A stretch of DNA of 64,000 nucleotides from JAEXOD01 sp963663265 (GCA_963663265.2 CAXXXM010000002.1:806001-870000), one strand, 5' to 3'; numbered from the stretch's first letter, positions 45,955 through 54,662 are shown. The notes: generated from the letters alone by a model not told the origin. Program-made: numbers and translations.

Positions 45955-46261
45955 TGTCAGCCTCAACGGTAACTGAGCCGACGCAATCTTTACCCACCGC
46001 CAACAATTGTTTAAAATAATCGTTGCGATCAAGCTTTAATCGTTTACATAAAGCATTTAAATTAAATCCTTCCGGCAATAATCCATCAAAGAAGGGAGGA
46101 AATTCATTAAATGTATATTCTTTTTGAGAAATGGGCATTGTTAAAGAAATGGGAAGTCCTTTATAGTTTTCTAAGTATACAAACCTATACTTTTTCCTTT
46201 CTTCTATTTCTTCCAAATAACCACATAAAACCCCTAAATTAAATACTTTTGCTTTATTCAT
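45947..46261 (-). CDS. hipS: HipS-like antitoxin (HipA N-terminal subdomain 1)
   Basis: This 104-residue protein starts at the ATG at 46261 (MNKAKVFNLGVLCGYLEEIE), coupled to hipB by an eight-base overlap. An ATG five codons upstream is less likely. It matches the stand-alone HipA N-subdomain 1: F-x-Y-x2-Y pattern (RFVYLENYKGLPISLTMP), EYTFNEFPPFFDGLLPEGFN, LKLDRNDYFKQLLAVGKDCV and GSVTVEA. In HipBST systems HipS is the antitoxin that blocks the HipT kinase. Here HipT is truncated, so HipS has lost its known target or has been re-used with the HEPN protein. Confidence 0.9.
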   Translation of the reverse strand: MNKAKVFNLGVLCGYLEEIEERKKYRFVYLENYKGLPISLTMPISQKEYTFNEFPPFFDGLLPEGFNLNALCKRLKLDRNDYFKQLLAVGKDCVGSVTVEADNE

Positions 46262-46490
46262 TTTCTTCAATTCCAAATGGGGATTCGATGGTTATTTTAA
46301 TATTCAACACAGAGAATATTTTAAATAACGTATCTATTTTATATGTTAGTTTTCCATGCTCAATATCATAAAGTACAGTTTTCCCCACTCCTGCCAACAA
46401 TGCTAATTGCTCCCTGCTTAGATTGCTCTTTTTTCTATTAGCTATTATTATCTTGGCAATATCAGATATGTTTTCAATTCTTGTGTTCAT
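46254..46490 (-). CDS. hipB: HipB-like helix-turn-helix regulator
   Basis: This 78-residue protein is an XRE/Cro-type DNA-binding protein: IAKIIIANRKKSNLSREQLA then LLAGVGKTVLYDIEHGK, with the C-terminal strand NIKITIES seen in HipB dimers. It is the first gene of the hipB-hipS-hipT fragment-HEPN operon. Its stop overlaps the hipS start in ATGAATAA. It is expected to repress the operon by binding the three TACC-N8-GGTA palindromes upstream (46546, 46618, 46690). E. coli HipB recognises TATCC-N8-GGATA, which has the same N8 geometry. Confidence 0.9.
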   Translation of the reverse strand: MNTRIENISDIAKIIIANRKKSNLSREQLALLAGVGKTVLYDIEHGKLTYKIDTLFKIFSVLNIKITIESPFGIEENE

Positions 46491-46545
46491 GTTATTAATT
46501 AGTAAGTTTTATATTATCGAATATACAAAAATATTATCTCAAATA

Positions 46546-46561
46546 TACCTTTATAGCGGTA
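46546..46561. promoter_or_regulatory. Predicted HipB operator O1, TACC-N8-GGTA
   Basis: TACC (46546-46549), eight bases, GGTA (46558-46561). It is 56 bases upstream of the hipB start, in the promoter zone. Same architecture as O2 and O3. Confidence 0.7.
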
Positions 46562-46617
46562 AATTTTCTAAATAATCAGTGTTTTTCTTTGAAATATTGT
46601 AGATTTATCGCTATTTT

Positions 46618-46633
46618 TACCGCCTTAACGGTA
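46618..46633. promoter_or_regulatory. Predicted HipB operator O2, TACC-N8-GGTA
   Basis: TACC (46618-46621), eight bases, GGTA (46630-46633), within the longer palindrome TTACCG-CCTTAA-CGGTAA. It starts exactly 72 bases from O1. Confidence 0.7.
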
Positions 46634-46683
46634 ATTATTAACTTTTTAATATATAAATTTTAGTAAAACACGCAATTTAAAAC

Positions 46684-46711
46684 AAAAAATACCGCCGTAG
46701 CGGTATTTTTT
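46684..46711. terminator. 12-bp hairpin with T tracts on both strands, containing operator O3
   Basis: AAAAAATACCGC (46684-46695) pairs with GCGGTATTTTTT (46700-46711) around CGTA. It lies 22 bases after the phosphatase stop on the minus strand and would terminate that gene. Its core, TACC-N8-GGTA at 46690-46705, is also the third operator-like palindrome, exactly 72 bases from O2. Confidence 0.75.
46690..46705. promoter_or_regulatory. Predicted HipB operator O3, TACC-N8-GGTA
   Basis: TACCGC-CGTA-GCGGTA, the best-conserved of the three palindromes. It is shared with the terminator stem at 46684-46711. Confidence 0.6.
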
Positions 46712-46732
46712 ATAAGCATTTTGTCAATTTTC

Positions 46733-47992
46733 TTATTTTTCGGCTATTATTTTTTCGTAATAATCTTTTACATCATTCCATTTATAATATGGAGCAATAT
46801 CAGTTTTCACAGGAATATTTACTTCTTTTTCATTGTGTAAGAATTTAACTAAGATATCATTTGAATTATCTTTCTTATAAAATACAATTTGCAAATTTAC
46901 TGCCATTGGTGTTACTTTAAAATCGCACCATTTTTCAAATACTTTTTCAGGATCAGTTTCAACAGCGTATGTTCCTTCAATATTCATTAAGGTTAACAAA
47001 GGACTAATAAATGAATCGTGTCCAAAACGTAAATCTGCTGAAATATTATTGTTTTTGATTGCGTTATCTGCACAATCTAAAATATTATGTAATAATTTTT
47101 TTGAGCTATCTTTAGCAACCTTACTTGTAAAAACTAAATATAGCTTAATGTTAGAAGCCTGCCATAAATTAAAAAATTCTTCAGGAGTAAAAATATCTTC
47201 CATCGATATTTTTAAATGATCTAAATCTTTAGCATCTGCAACAACATAATATAAGTTTGAGACAAATGCAGGTTGGTCTACAATAACCTTATTTGCATAA
47301 GCTGTATCTGTAAATATTGAATGTACAAACTTTTGAACATCAAAATGAGCTATTAAAAATTGTTTTGAAACCTTATTTATTGAATCTCTATCCGCATTTT
47401 TATAGATGTTACTTAGGTAAGAAAATCTTTTTGCAGCATCTCTTTCAATTTTAATTTTGGGATTTAATTCTTTTAATCTTTCATTATTAGCAGCCATACT
47501 TAAAATACAACGGGGTACAATTGTAGAGCGACTAAAAACAAAACTTTCTTTTCCATTTTCAGTTGAAAATACTTCAGGGAAATTCTTAAACATTCTTTCA
47601 GCTATACCTTTATGTTCTTTTATCCCCTGTGGCGATACATTTCCATAACGCCCATCAGCATCTTCTGCAACAATGTTAATCTTTTCGCAAAGTTTTTTAC
47701 CAAACTCAGTTAACATTCCTGTTTTATTTGCCTCATTAAGAATATTTTGTGGAGTGGTGTAACTTTCAGGAGAATCTAACCAACGACTTCCATGCCTTCC
47801 ATAATGGCTTATATAAAAAGGTTTATATCCTTCAGGGGCTTTTGTCATTGGAGAATTATTATAAATATAAGGCTGATAAACACCGCTTGCAAGCCTTATA
47901 TCATTTAGTACTTCTTCTTTTGTTGTTTGAGCAAAAACAAAAGAAATACATAAAAACAAATAGATAGAAACGAAATAATTGATTTTTTTCAT
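46733..47992 (-). CDS. Histidine-type acid phosphatase
   Basis: This 419-residue protein has a signal peptide (ending SFVFAQ) and the branch-2 histidine phosphatase motif SHYGRHGSRW, with catalytic His67 and RHG at 66-68. A later LRFGHDSFISPLL segment supplies the HD proton-donor motif. VSPQGIKEHKGIAERMFKNF and VFSRSTIVPRCILS fit the fold. Secreted members include phytases, glucose-1-phosphatases and MINPP-like inositol polyphosphate phosphatases; specificity is not readable. It is periplasmic and probably scavenges phosphate. It is a single gene whose terminator doubles as operator O3 of the hip operon. Confidence 0.88.
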   Translation of the reverse strand: MKKINYFVSIYLFLCISFVFAQTTKEEVLNDIRLASGVYQPYIYNNSPMTKAPEGYKPFYISHYGRHGSRWLDSPESYTTPQNILNEANKTGMLTEFGKKLCEKINIVAEDADGRYGNVSPQGIKEHKGIAERMFKNFPEVFSTENGKESFVFSRSTIVPRCILSMAANNERLKELNPKIKIERDAAKRFSYLSNIYKNADRDSINKVSKQFLIAHFDVQKFVHSIFTDTAYANKVIVDQPAFVSNLYYVVADAKDLDHLKISMEDIFTPEEFFNLWQASNIKLYLVFTSKVAKDSSKKLLHNILDCADNAIKNNNISADLRFGHDSFISPLLTLMNIEGTYAVETDPEKVFEKWCDFKVTPMAVNLQIVFYKKDNSNDILVKFLHNEKEVNIPVKTDIAPYYKWNDVKDYYEKIIAEK

Positions 47993-48193
47993 ATTAGTAT
48001 CTTAAATTAGTTCAACAAAACATTTTAATGATATTATTAACAATTTGATTCAGAAAATAACATTCATTTTGCAAGATACTTTTTTTAATAATTAACTGCA
48101 AAACATTGGGAATTAAAATTAATTATATTCTACCAGAACTACACAAGGGTTTATTCGTCTTAATTATAACAAACAATTTAAAATTCAGTTATT

Positions 48194-48688
48194 ATGTACA
48201 AAGAAACGAACTTATATTTAAACAAAGTAGATTTTGTAGATTGTTTTTCAACAAGATTTACTAATTTTAAAGATATATCTATTGTAGAGCTTACTGCCGC
48301 CACTTTTGAATTTCCTAATTGGATAAAGGCTTTATTTTATATTAGAAATAAAGCTGTTGTGTTATTTGGTTTACAAAATGATATTTCAAGCAGTGGAATG
48401 AAAAACCTTAAAAACTTGCATTGCGTTGAAGGGGAAGATTTTGGAATATTTAAAGTTAAGAAAAAAATCACTGATACCGTTGTTATGTTTGCAGCTGACA
48501 AACATTTAGATGCAATATTTGTAGTAGAGCGTAAAAAAGAGAATAACAATTATTTTGTTAGTTTTGAAACCATCGTGCAATTTAATAACAAACTCGGTAA
48601 TTTTTATTTCTTTTTTGTTAAACCATTTCACAAACTGATTGTGTATTATTTAGTTAACCGAATTAAAACTAAATACAACAACAAATAA
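48194..48688 (+). CDS. DUF2867 family protein
   Basis: This 164-residue protein resembles DUF2867: DCFSTRFTNFKDISIVELTA, FPNWIKALFYIRNKAVVLFG, FKVKKKITDTVVMFAADKHL and VSFETIVQFNNKLGNFYFFF, ending with VKPFHKLIVYYLVNRI. The function of the family is unknown. There is no signal peptide. It precedes the YCII gene by 68 bases and may be cotranscribed with it. Confidence 0.8.
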   Translation: MYKETNLYLNKVDFVDCFSTRFTNFKDISIVELTAATFEFPNWIKALFYIRNKAVVLFGLQNDISSSGMKNLKNLHCVEGEDFGIFKVKKKITDTVVMFAADKHLDAIFVVERKKENNNYFVSFETIVQFNNKLGNFYFFFVKPFHKLIVYYLVNRIKTKYNNK

Positions 48689-48756
48689 AATTACCATCCT
48701 TGTGTTAAATGGCAACAAATATTATTATTTTTGGATTTATTAATTGAGGAAACATT

Positions 48757-49062
48757 ATGTTTATTATATCATTAACCTATATAAAACCAATTGAAGAAGT
48801 AGACAAACATTTAGCTGCTCATGTTGAATTTCTTAAAGAACAATACGCAAACAAAAAATTTATTACTTCAGGGAGAAAGATTCCCCGCACCGGTGGAATA
48901 ATTATGTCAAATGCAAATTCATTAGAAGAAGTTCAATCAATTATTACTCAAGATCCTTTTCACAAACATGAAATTGCCAAATACGAAATAACTGAATTTA
49001 TCCCCAGTATGGCTGCAGAAGGATTGGAAATATTGACAATGAATAACGAGCAACTTAAATAG
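48757..49062 (+). CDS. YCII-related domain protein (copy B)
   Basis: This 101-residue YciI-like protein has an N-terminal strand MFIISLTYIKPIEEV, HLAAHVEFLKEQYANKKFIT with the conserved H-x3-L pattern, SGRKIPRTGGIIM, and DPFHKHEIAKYEITEF with the His and acidic residues of the pocket. A paralogue is at 34723 and a C-terminal duplicate fragment at 51253. A very stable terminator shared with the convergent kinase gene begins 12 bases after the stop. Confidence 0.88.
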   Translation: MFIISLTYIKPIEEVDKHLAAHVEFLKEQYANKKFITSGRKIPRTGGIIMSNANSLEEVQSIITQDPFHKHEIAKYEITEFIPSMAAEGLEILTMNNEQLK

Positions 49063-49074
49063 AAAGAACTATTT

Positions 49075-49115
49075 AATACCATCAATCAATTATCTACAAA
49101 TTGATTGATGGTATT
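49075..49115. terminator. 16-bp bidirectional terminator overlapping the kinase stop
   Basis: AATACCATCAATCAAT (49075-49090) pairs perfectly with ATTGATTGATGGTATT (49100-49115). It serves the convergent YCII gene (+) and the sensor kinase gene (-). The last codons and stop of the kinase gene lie inside the hairpin. Confidence 0.85.
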
Positions 49116-50893
49116 GTAAAATGGAACAAGGAACCTTTATCTAATTCACTTTCAACCCAAATACGTCCATTGTTCATTTCAATAAATTCTTTGCATAATG
49201 CAAGTCCTAATCCTGTTCCTGTCTCCCCTTGAGTTCCCAAAGTTGATATTTTTTTACTTATGTTAAATAATTTTTCAACTGTTTCTGGAGATATTCCTGT
49301 TCCATTATCTTTAATAGTTACAATAACAAAGCGTTCTTTTTCATAGGCGGAAATATTTATTGTTCCACCGTGAGGTGTAAATTTAATAGCATTCGAAACT
49401 AAATTCCGAATTGTTGTACTAATCATGCTTTTATCAGCAAAAGCTTTTAAATGTATTGGGATCTCATTTATCGTAGTAATAGATTTACTCTGTGCTGGTT
49501 GACGTAATGTTTCAATTGCTTCATTAGCTAATGTAAAAAGACTTAATTCAACAGGATTAACCTTTATACTTTCTCTTTGTAATTGAGCCCAAAGAAGTAA
49601 ATTTTCAAGCAATTTAAGAATGTTTTTTATCCCTTCTTTAATATGTCCAAAATAACTTCCTAAATTTTCATAATTATTATGTTGTAAATCATCTTCTATT
49701 AACTCAGAGAACCCAAGTAATGAATTAAATGGACCTCTTAAATCATGCGAAATAATAGAAAAAAATTTATCTTTTGTTGAATTAGCTACTTCAGCCTTTA
49801 CTCGTGCTGCTTCGTTTTCAATTCGCAATCTATTCGTATATAGCAACATATATATTATGATTAGTAACAAAACAAGAGTTGAAAATATAGGTAATACTTG
49901 TAATATTATATTGATTAAAAATTCCGTATAATTTTCAAAATAAAAGATATGCCATTTAGTATCCTTAATTCTGGAAGCGAATATTCGCTTATTTTCATAC
50001 TTAATAAACCTATCACTTTCAAATTGCTCTATATTACTCTTGCTATTATCAATCAAATTATCCAGCGTAATTATTTTATCAGGGCTTATAAAATTTTTGA
50101 TAGTACTTGATACAACCTGTCCATAATTATCTACAACACTTAAACTGTAGTCTGTAAAAACGCTGCTTTTCAGGTAGTTGGCAATATCATTAAATAGCAT
50201 ATCAATGCTAATCGTCCCTAAAAAATTACTTTTATTATAGAACGGAATGCTAGCTGTAACCATTAAACCATTACCTCCAGCGTCAAAATAGGGCTTTGTC
50301 CAAAAAACCCGTCTATTAGGATTATTCTCTGGTAAACCCATAGTGTACAATTCATAGTTATTATAATCCGGGATAAAGAAAGAAAAGTCCTTAAGGTTAC
50401 GTGGTGTTAAATTCCAAAATTTCTTTTTTGATATATAATAAATAAATGGGACATTTTGAATATTATTATTAGCAGTTGCAAAAAGTTTGTTTAATTTTTC
50501 TGCCATATATATCTCATAAAGTTCTTCGCTTGAGATGTCTTTTGCAAAACCTAATCCTGTTATTCTGCCAATAAATGACAAAGAATCTTTTTCAGTCGGC
50601 AATAATTCCCAACCTTTATTACCAACGTCAACAATCCTATTTTTTATGGATTTATAATCAAAATCACTTTCGGAGTAAAACTCTTCTGCTCTACTTCTTA
50701 GAAGCATTAAATGGCGTTCATATATTGCAGTAACAGAACGAACATTTGCTGACGCTTCATTAACCAATATCTTTATTTTTGTCTCTCTCTCATTGACTGT
50801 ATCCATCAATGAGTAAGTAAAATATATAGAAACTATCACAAAGCAAATGAATAAAATAAGGACTTCAATCATTGTTATTTTTTTTAATTTCAT
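49094..50893 (-). CDS. Membrane sensor histidine kinase with extracellular Cache-type domain
   Basis: This 599-residue kinase has a transmembrane segment near residues 8-28 and a roughly 280-residue periplasmic domain of double-Cache type (FWNLTPRNLKDFSFFIPDYN, FWTKPYFDAGGNGLMVTASI). A second transmembrane segment lies near 325-350. The HisKA domain shows KFFSIISHDLRGPFNSLLGF and the HATPase domain shows NAIKFTPHGGTINIS, DNGTGISPETVEKLF and GETGTGLGLALCKEF. No HAMP or receiver is present. It would autophosphorylate on the His of SHDLRGP. No response regulator adjoins it; the NarL-type regulator at 41904 is the nearest. The ligand is unknown. Confidence 0.92.
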   Translation of the reverse strand: MKLKKITMIEVLILFICFVIVSIYFTYSLMDTVNERETKIKILVNEASANVRSVTAIYERHLMLLRSRAEEFYSESDFDYKSIKNRIVDVGNKGWELLPTEKDSLSFIGRITGLGFAKDISSEELYEIYMAEKLNKLFATANNNIQNVPFIYYISKKKFWNLTPRNLKDFSFFIPDYNNYELYTMGLPENNPNRRVFWTKPYFDAGGNGLMVTASIPFYNKSNFLGTISIDMLFNDIANYLKSSVFTDYSLSVVDNYGQVVSSTIKNFISPDKIITLDNLIDNSKSNIEQFESDRFIKYENKRIFASRIKDTKWHIFYFENYTEFLINIILQVLPIFSTLVLLLIIIYMLLYTNRLRIENEAARVKAEVANSTKDKFFSIISHDLRGPFNSLLGFSELIEDDLQHNNYENLGSYFGHIKEGIKNILKLLENLLLWAQLQRESIKVNPVELSLFTLANEAIETLRQPAQSKSITTINEIPIHLKAFADKSMISTTIRNLVSNAIKFTPHGGTINISAYEKERFVIVTIKDNGTGISPETVEKLFNISKKISTLGTQGETGTGLGLALCKEFIEMNNGRIWVESELDKGSLFHFTIPSINL

Positions 50894-51648
50894 TTATTTT
50901 TTTATTTCCACGATTTTTGTTTTGAGAATATATATAATTTTCGAGCTCTAAACAATGCTCTTTAAAAAACTAACTTATTGCAAAATGGTTATTAATAATC
51001 TGCAAATATAAGATATTTTTGGTTTTATTAGTAGAAGGTTTTGCAAGCATTCCATCATTCATAACGAAGAACTATAAAACTATATAAGAACAAACTATTT
51101 TCAAATATTACAAACAATTCTAACACCTTACAACACTTCAATTAAATATAGATTATATTAATAACTTGATTAATTATACAACAAAAAAGTAATTAGATGT
51201 CGAATAAACTCCCTTGAGAATACCCTGATTAAAAGTTTTAAATTCTTTTATATAATTGACAAATACAAAATAACCAAATTTATCCCCAGTATGGCTGCAG
51301 AAGGATTGGAGAATATTTTACAAACAACCAACCAGTAAAAACACGTAATCAAAATACTTCTGCCTCCTTAACTTTATAATTATATATAACAACAAATATA
51401 CTTTGTGATTTTGTTTAAGATAATATAAAATAAGAATTTACCGTAATATTAAAATTTTCAATTCACCCAGAATTTGAACTTATAAGTATATAAAATCGTT
51501 AATTTTATATTAGTTTTAAAAATAATTGTGTATATTAAAAGTTAGCACTTCTTCTTAAAATTGATTTATTCCTAAAGCATTAAAACTTTAGGATAATAAC
51601 AACCAAAAATTTTTTTTTGATTTAAATTATCATTAAAGAGGAGTATAT
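50894..51648. other. Intergenic region upstream of katG
   Basis: There are 755 AT-rich bases. Besides the YCII gene remnant at 51253-51338 and an unplaced katG promoter near the end, I see no gene, repeat or RNA. Confidence 0.55.
51253..51338 (+). pseudogene. C-terminal remnant of a third YCII gene
   Basis: The frame reads KYKITKFIPSMAAEGLENIL and reaches a TAA at 51336. It matches the end of the intact copy at 48757-49062 (KYEITEFIPSMAAEGLEIL). Base identity is about 90 percent over the core. No start or N-terminal part remains, so it is a duplicated 3' end. Confidence 0.85.
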
Positions 51649-53844
51649 ATGAACGAACGCGGAAAATGTCCGGTAACGGGTAAATCAAGCTCACCAACAA
51701 GTGGAGGCGGAACAGGCAACAAAGATTGGTGGCCTAATCAACTAAACTTAAACATTCTTCACCAGCATAACCCTATTTCCAACCCAATGGATAAAGAATT
51801 TAACTATACTGAAGAATTTAAAAAACTTGACTATTTTGCGGTTAAAGAAGACTTACACAAACTGATGACAGACTCACAAGATTGGTGGCCGGCAGATTGG
51901 GGGCACTACGGTGGATTATTTATTAGAATGGCATGGCATAGTGCCGGAACATACAGAATTTTTGACGGTAGAGGCGGAGGCGGTACTGGGAACCAACGTT
52001 TTGCACCATTAAATAGTTGGCCCGATAACGTAAACCTTGATAAAGCACGTAGATTACTTTGGCCCATCAAACAAAAATATGGAAACAAAATTTCATGGGC
52101 TGACTTAATGATATTAGCCGGTAACTGTGCATTAGAATCGATGGGATTTAAAACTTTTGGATTTGCCGGCGGACGCGAAGATATTTGGCAGCCCGAAGAA
52201 GATATATATTGGGGTACTGAAAAAACATGGTTGGGAGATAATAGATACAGCGGCGAACGTGATCTCGAAAATCCTTTAGCTGCTGTTCAAATGGGATTAA
52301 TTTATGTAAATCCGGAAGGACCAAACGGTAATCCTGATCCTGTTGCTTCTGGTAAAGATGTTCGCGAAACTTTTGCTCGTATGGCAATGAATGATGAAGA
52401 AACTGTTGCACTTGTTGCAGGTGGTCATACTTTTGGCAAAGCACACGGTGCCGGAAGTCCTACGCTTGTTGGTCCTGAACCTGAAGCAGCACCAATTGAA
52501 GAACAAGGTCTTGGCTGGACAAACAAATTTGGTACTGGAAAAGGAATTCATACAACTACAAGTGGTATTGAAGGTGCTTGGAAACCCAAACCCACTAATT
52601 GGGATAATGGTTATTTTGATGTATTATTTGGTTATGAGTGGGAATTAGTAAAAAGTCCTGCCGGTGCTTATCAATGGCTTGCAAAAGATGTTAAAGAAGA
52701 ACATATGATTGTTGATGCACACGATCCTTCAATAAAACATAGACCAATGATGACTACTGCGGACCTTTCTTTACGTTTTGACCCCAAATTTGAACCAATA
52801 GCTCGCCATTTTCACAAAAATCCAGAGGCTTTTGCAGATGCTTTTGCACGTGCTTGGTTTAAATTAACTCATCGCGATTTAGGACCTAAATCTCGCTATC
52901 ATGGACCTGAAGTACCTTCTGAAGATTTGATTTGGCAAGATCCTATTCCGACTTTAAATCACCTTGTTATTAATTCTACCGATATTGCAGAATTAAAAGC
53001 AAAAATTTTAGCTTCAGGACTTTCAATTACCGAATTAGTTTCAACTGCTTGGGCTTCTGCTTCAACATTTAGAGGTTCCGATAAACGTGGCGGTGCAAAT
53101 GGTGCACGTATTCGTTTATCACCACAAAAACATTGGGAAGTTAATCAACCTACTCAACTTGCAAAAGTTTTAGACGTTTTAGAAAATATTCAAAAGTCGT
53201 TTAATGATTCACAAAAAGATGGCAGAAAAGTTTCTGTTGCAGATCTTATTGTTTTAGGTGGTTGTACTGCAATTGAAGAATCGGCCAAAATTGCCGGCTT
53301 TAATGTAAATGTTCCTTTTACACCAGGCAGAATGGATGCTTTACAAGAACAAACCGATGTTGAATCTTTTGCTGTTTTGGAACCAATTGTTGATGGATTC
53401 CGCAATTATAAAAAGAAAGGTGTTGTTTGCAAAGATGAAGAAGTTTTAATTGATAAAGCCCAGCTTCTTAAATTAAGTGCTCCTGAACTTACCGTTTTAA
53501 TTGGCGGGTTACGCGTTATTGGTATTAATGCAGACCAATCAAAACATGGAGTGTTTACAAAAAATGTTGGTGCTTTAACTAACGACTTTTTTGTTAACCT
53601 TCTTGATATGCAAACTGCTTGGAAACCGTTATCAGATAATCATGATTTATATGAAGGCAAAGACCGTAAAACAGGCGAACAAAAATGGACTGCTACCCGT
53701 GTTGATTTAATCTTTGGTTCAAATTCGCAATTACGCGCCCTTGCCGAAGTTTACGCACAAGACGATTCAAAAGAAAAATTTGTTAAAGATTTTGTTGCTG
53801 CTTGGAATAAAGTAATGAATCTTGATCGTTTTGATTTAAAGTAA
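51649..53844 (+). CDS. katG: Catalase-peroxidase KatG
   Basis: This 731-residue haem enzyme has both peroxidase-like domains. The distal site is RMAWHSAGTYR with Arg93, Trp96 and His97. The proximal His is in GGHTFGKAHGAG. The Trp-Tyr-Met cross-link partners are Trp96, the Tyr of GLIYVNPEGPNG and the Met of RMAMNDEETVAL. It decomposes hydrogen peroxide and protects the cytoplasm. Length matches the family (about 720-740). A good ribosome site (AAAGAGGAG) precedes the ATG. It is a single gene with its own terminator; no adjacent regulator is present. Confidence 0.98.
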   Translation: MNERGKCPVTGKSSSPTSGGGTGNKDWWPNQLNLNILHQHNPISNPMDKEFNYTEEFKKLDYFAVKEDLHKLMTDSQDWWPADWGHYGGLFIRMAWHSAGTYRIFDGRGGGGTGNQRFAPLNSWPDNVNLDKARRLLWPIKQKYGNKISWADLMILAGNCALESMGFKTFGFAGGREDIWQPEEDIYWGTEKTWLGDNRYSGERDLENPLAAVQMGLIYVNPEGPNGNPDPVASGKDVRETFARMAMNDEETVALVAGGHTFGKAHGAGSPTLVGPEPEAAPIEEQGLGWTNKFGTGKGIHTTTSGIEGAWKPKPTNWDNGYFDVLFGYEWELVKSPAGAYQWLAKDVKEEHMIVDAHDPSIKHRPMMTTADLSLRFDPKFEPIARHFHKNPEAFADAFARAWFKLTHRDLGPKSRYHGPEVPSEDLIWQDPIPTLNHLVINSTDIAELKAKILASGLSITELVSTAWASASTFRGSDKRGGANGARIRLSPQKHWEVNQPTQLAKVLDVLENIQKSFNDSQKDGRKVSVADLIVLGGCTAIEESAKIAGFNVNVPFTPGRMDALQEQTDVESFAVLEPIVDGFRNYKKKGVVCKDEEVLIDKAQLLKLSAPELTVLIGGLRVIGINADQSKHGVFTKNVGALTNDFFVNLLDMQTAWKPLSDNHDLYEGKDRKTGEQKWTATRVDLIFGSNSQLRALAEVYAQDDSKEKFVKDFVAAWNKVMNLDRFDLK

Positions 53845-53871
53845 GAAAAAATTGTTAAACTTTATTTATAT

Positions 53872-53904
53872 GGTTGAGAATTTCAAAAATTCTCAACCTT
53901 TTTT
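53872..53904 (+). terminator. Terminator of katG
   Basis: GGTTGAGAATTT (53872-53883) pairs perfectly with AAATTCTCAACC (53887-53898) around a CAA loop, followed by six T. Confidence 0.92.
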
Positions 53905-53945
53905 AATTATAACATAATAAAAAGATTATAAAATCTTTGCGTATA

Positions 53946-54662
53946 TTATTCCCCTTTTAATATATTTAATACACTATCTCTATAATTTCTTCCTACGGGT
54001 AATATTTTTTTATTTGTAAGTTCAAGTTCAGTACTTGAATATGAGTTTATTTTATTAATTGCCACAATAAAAGAACGATGAATTCTTAAAAATTGATTTT
54101 CAGGAAGAAGTATTTCAAAACCACTAATTTTACTTTTTGTAATTAGTTTTTTATCATGTAAATGAAAAACCACATAATCTTTTAAACTTTCTAAAAATAG
54201 AATTTCGTTAAAAGATACTTTAACCATTTTCCGTTCAACTTTAATAAAAAGAGAATTTTCTTCTTTAACTTCAGTAACAGGAGCAGCAATGTTTTTATTA
54301 TCGGGATTAATCAACGCAAAAGTCTTATCCATTGCCTTTAAAAACCTTTCAAAAGAAATTGGTTTAAGTAAATAATCAACTGCATTTAATTCAAAACCGT
54401 CTAATGCAAAATCGCGATAAGCAGTAGTAAAAATTACTTTGGGAGGATTTATTAACGATTTAAGAAAATCCGTACCGGTAATTTGTGGCATTTGAATATC
54501 TAAAAACATTAAATCAATCTGTTTTTTTCTAAGTATTTCTAAAGCTTGTATAGCGTTTGTACATTTCCCTTCGATTGATACAGACGGAAAATTATTTAAA
54601 TATGTTTCTATAATTTCAATAGCCAATGGCTCATCATCTACTATTACACACTTTAAACTCAT
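53946..54662 (-). CDS. LytTR family response regulator
   Basis: This 238-residue protein has a receiver domain (CVIVDDEPLAIEIIETYL, phosphoacceptor Asp55 in MFLDIQMP, Lys in DYLLKPISFERFL). A C-terminal LytTR DNA-binding domain follows (VERKMVKVSFNEILFLESLK, then QFLRIHRSFIVAINKINSY, LPVGRNYRDSVL). It overlaps the sensor gene by ATGA (54659-54662), so the pair is translationally coupled. Targets are unknown. LytTR regulators in Bacteroidota often govern envelope or extracellular polysaccharide genes. Confidence 0.93.
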   Translation of the reverse strand: MSLKCVIVDDEPLAIEIIETYLNNFPSVSIEGKCTNAIQALEILRKKQIDLMFLDIQMPQITGTDFLKSLINPPKVIFTTAYRDFALDGFELNAVDYLLKPISFERFLKAMDKTFALINPDNKNIAAPVTEVKEENSLFIKVERKMVKVSFNEILFLESLKDYVVFHLHDKKLITKSKISGFEILLPENQFLRIHRSFIVAINKINSYSSTELELTNKKILPVGRNYRDSVLNILKGE

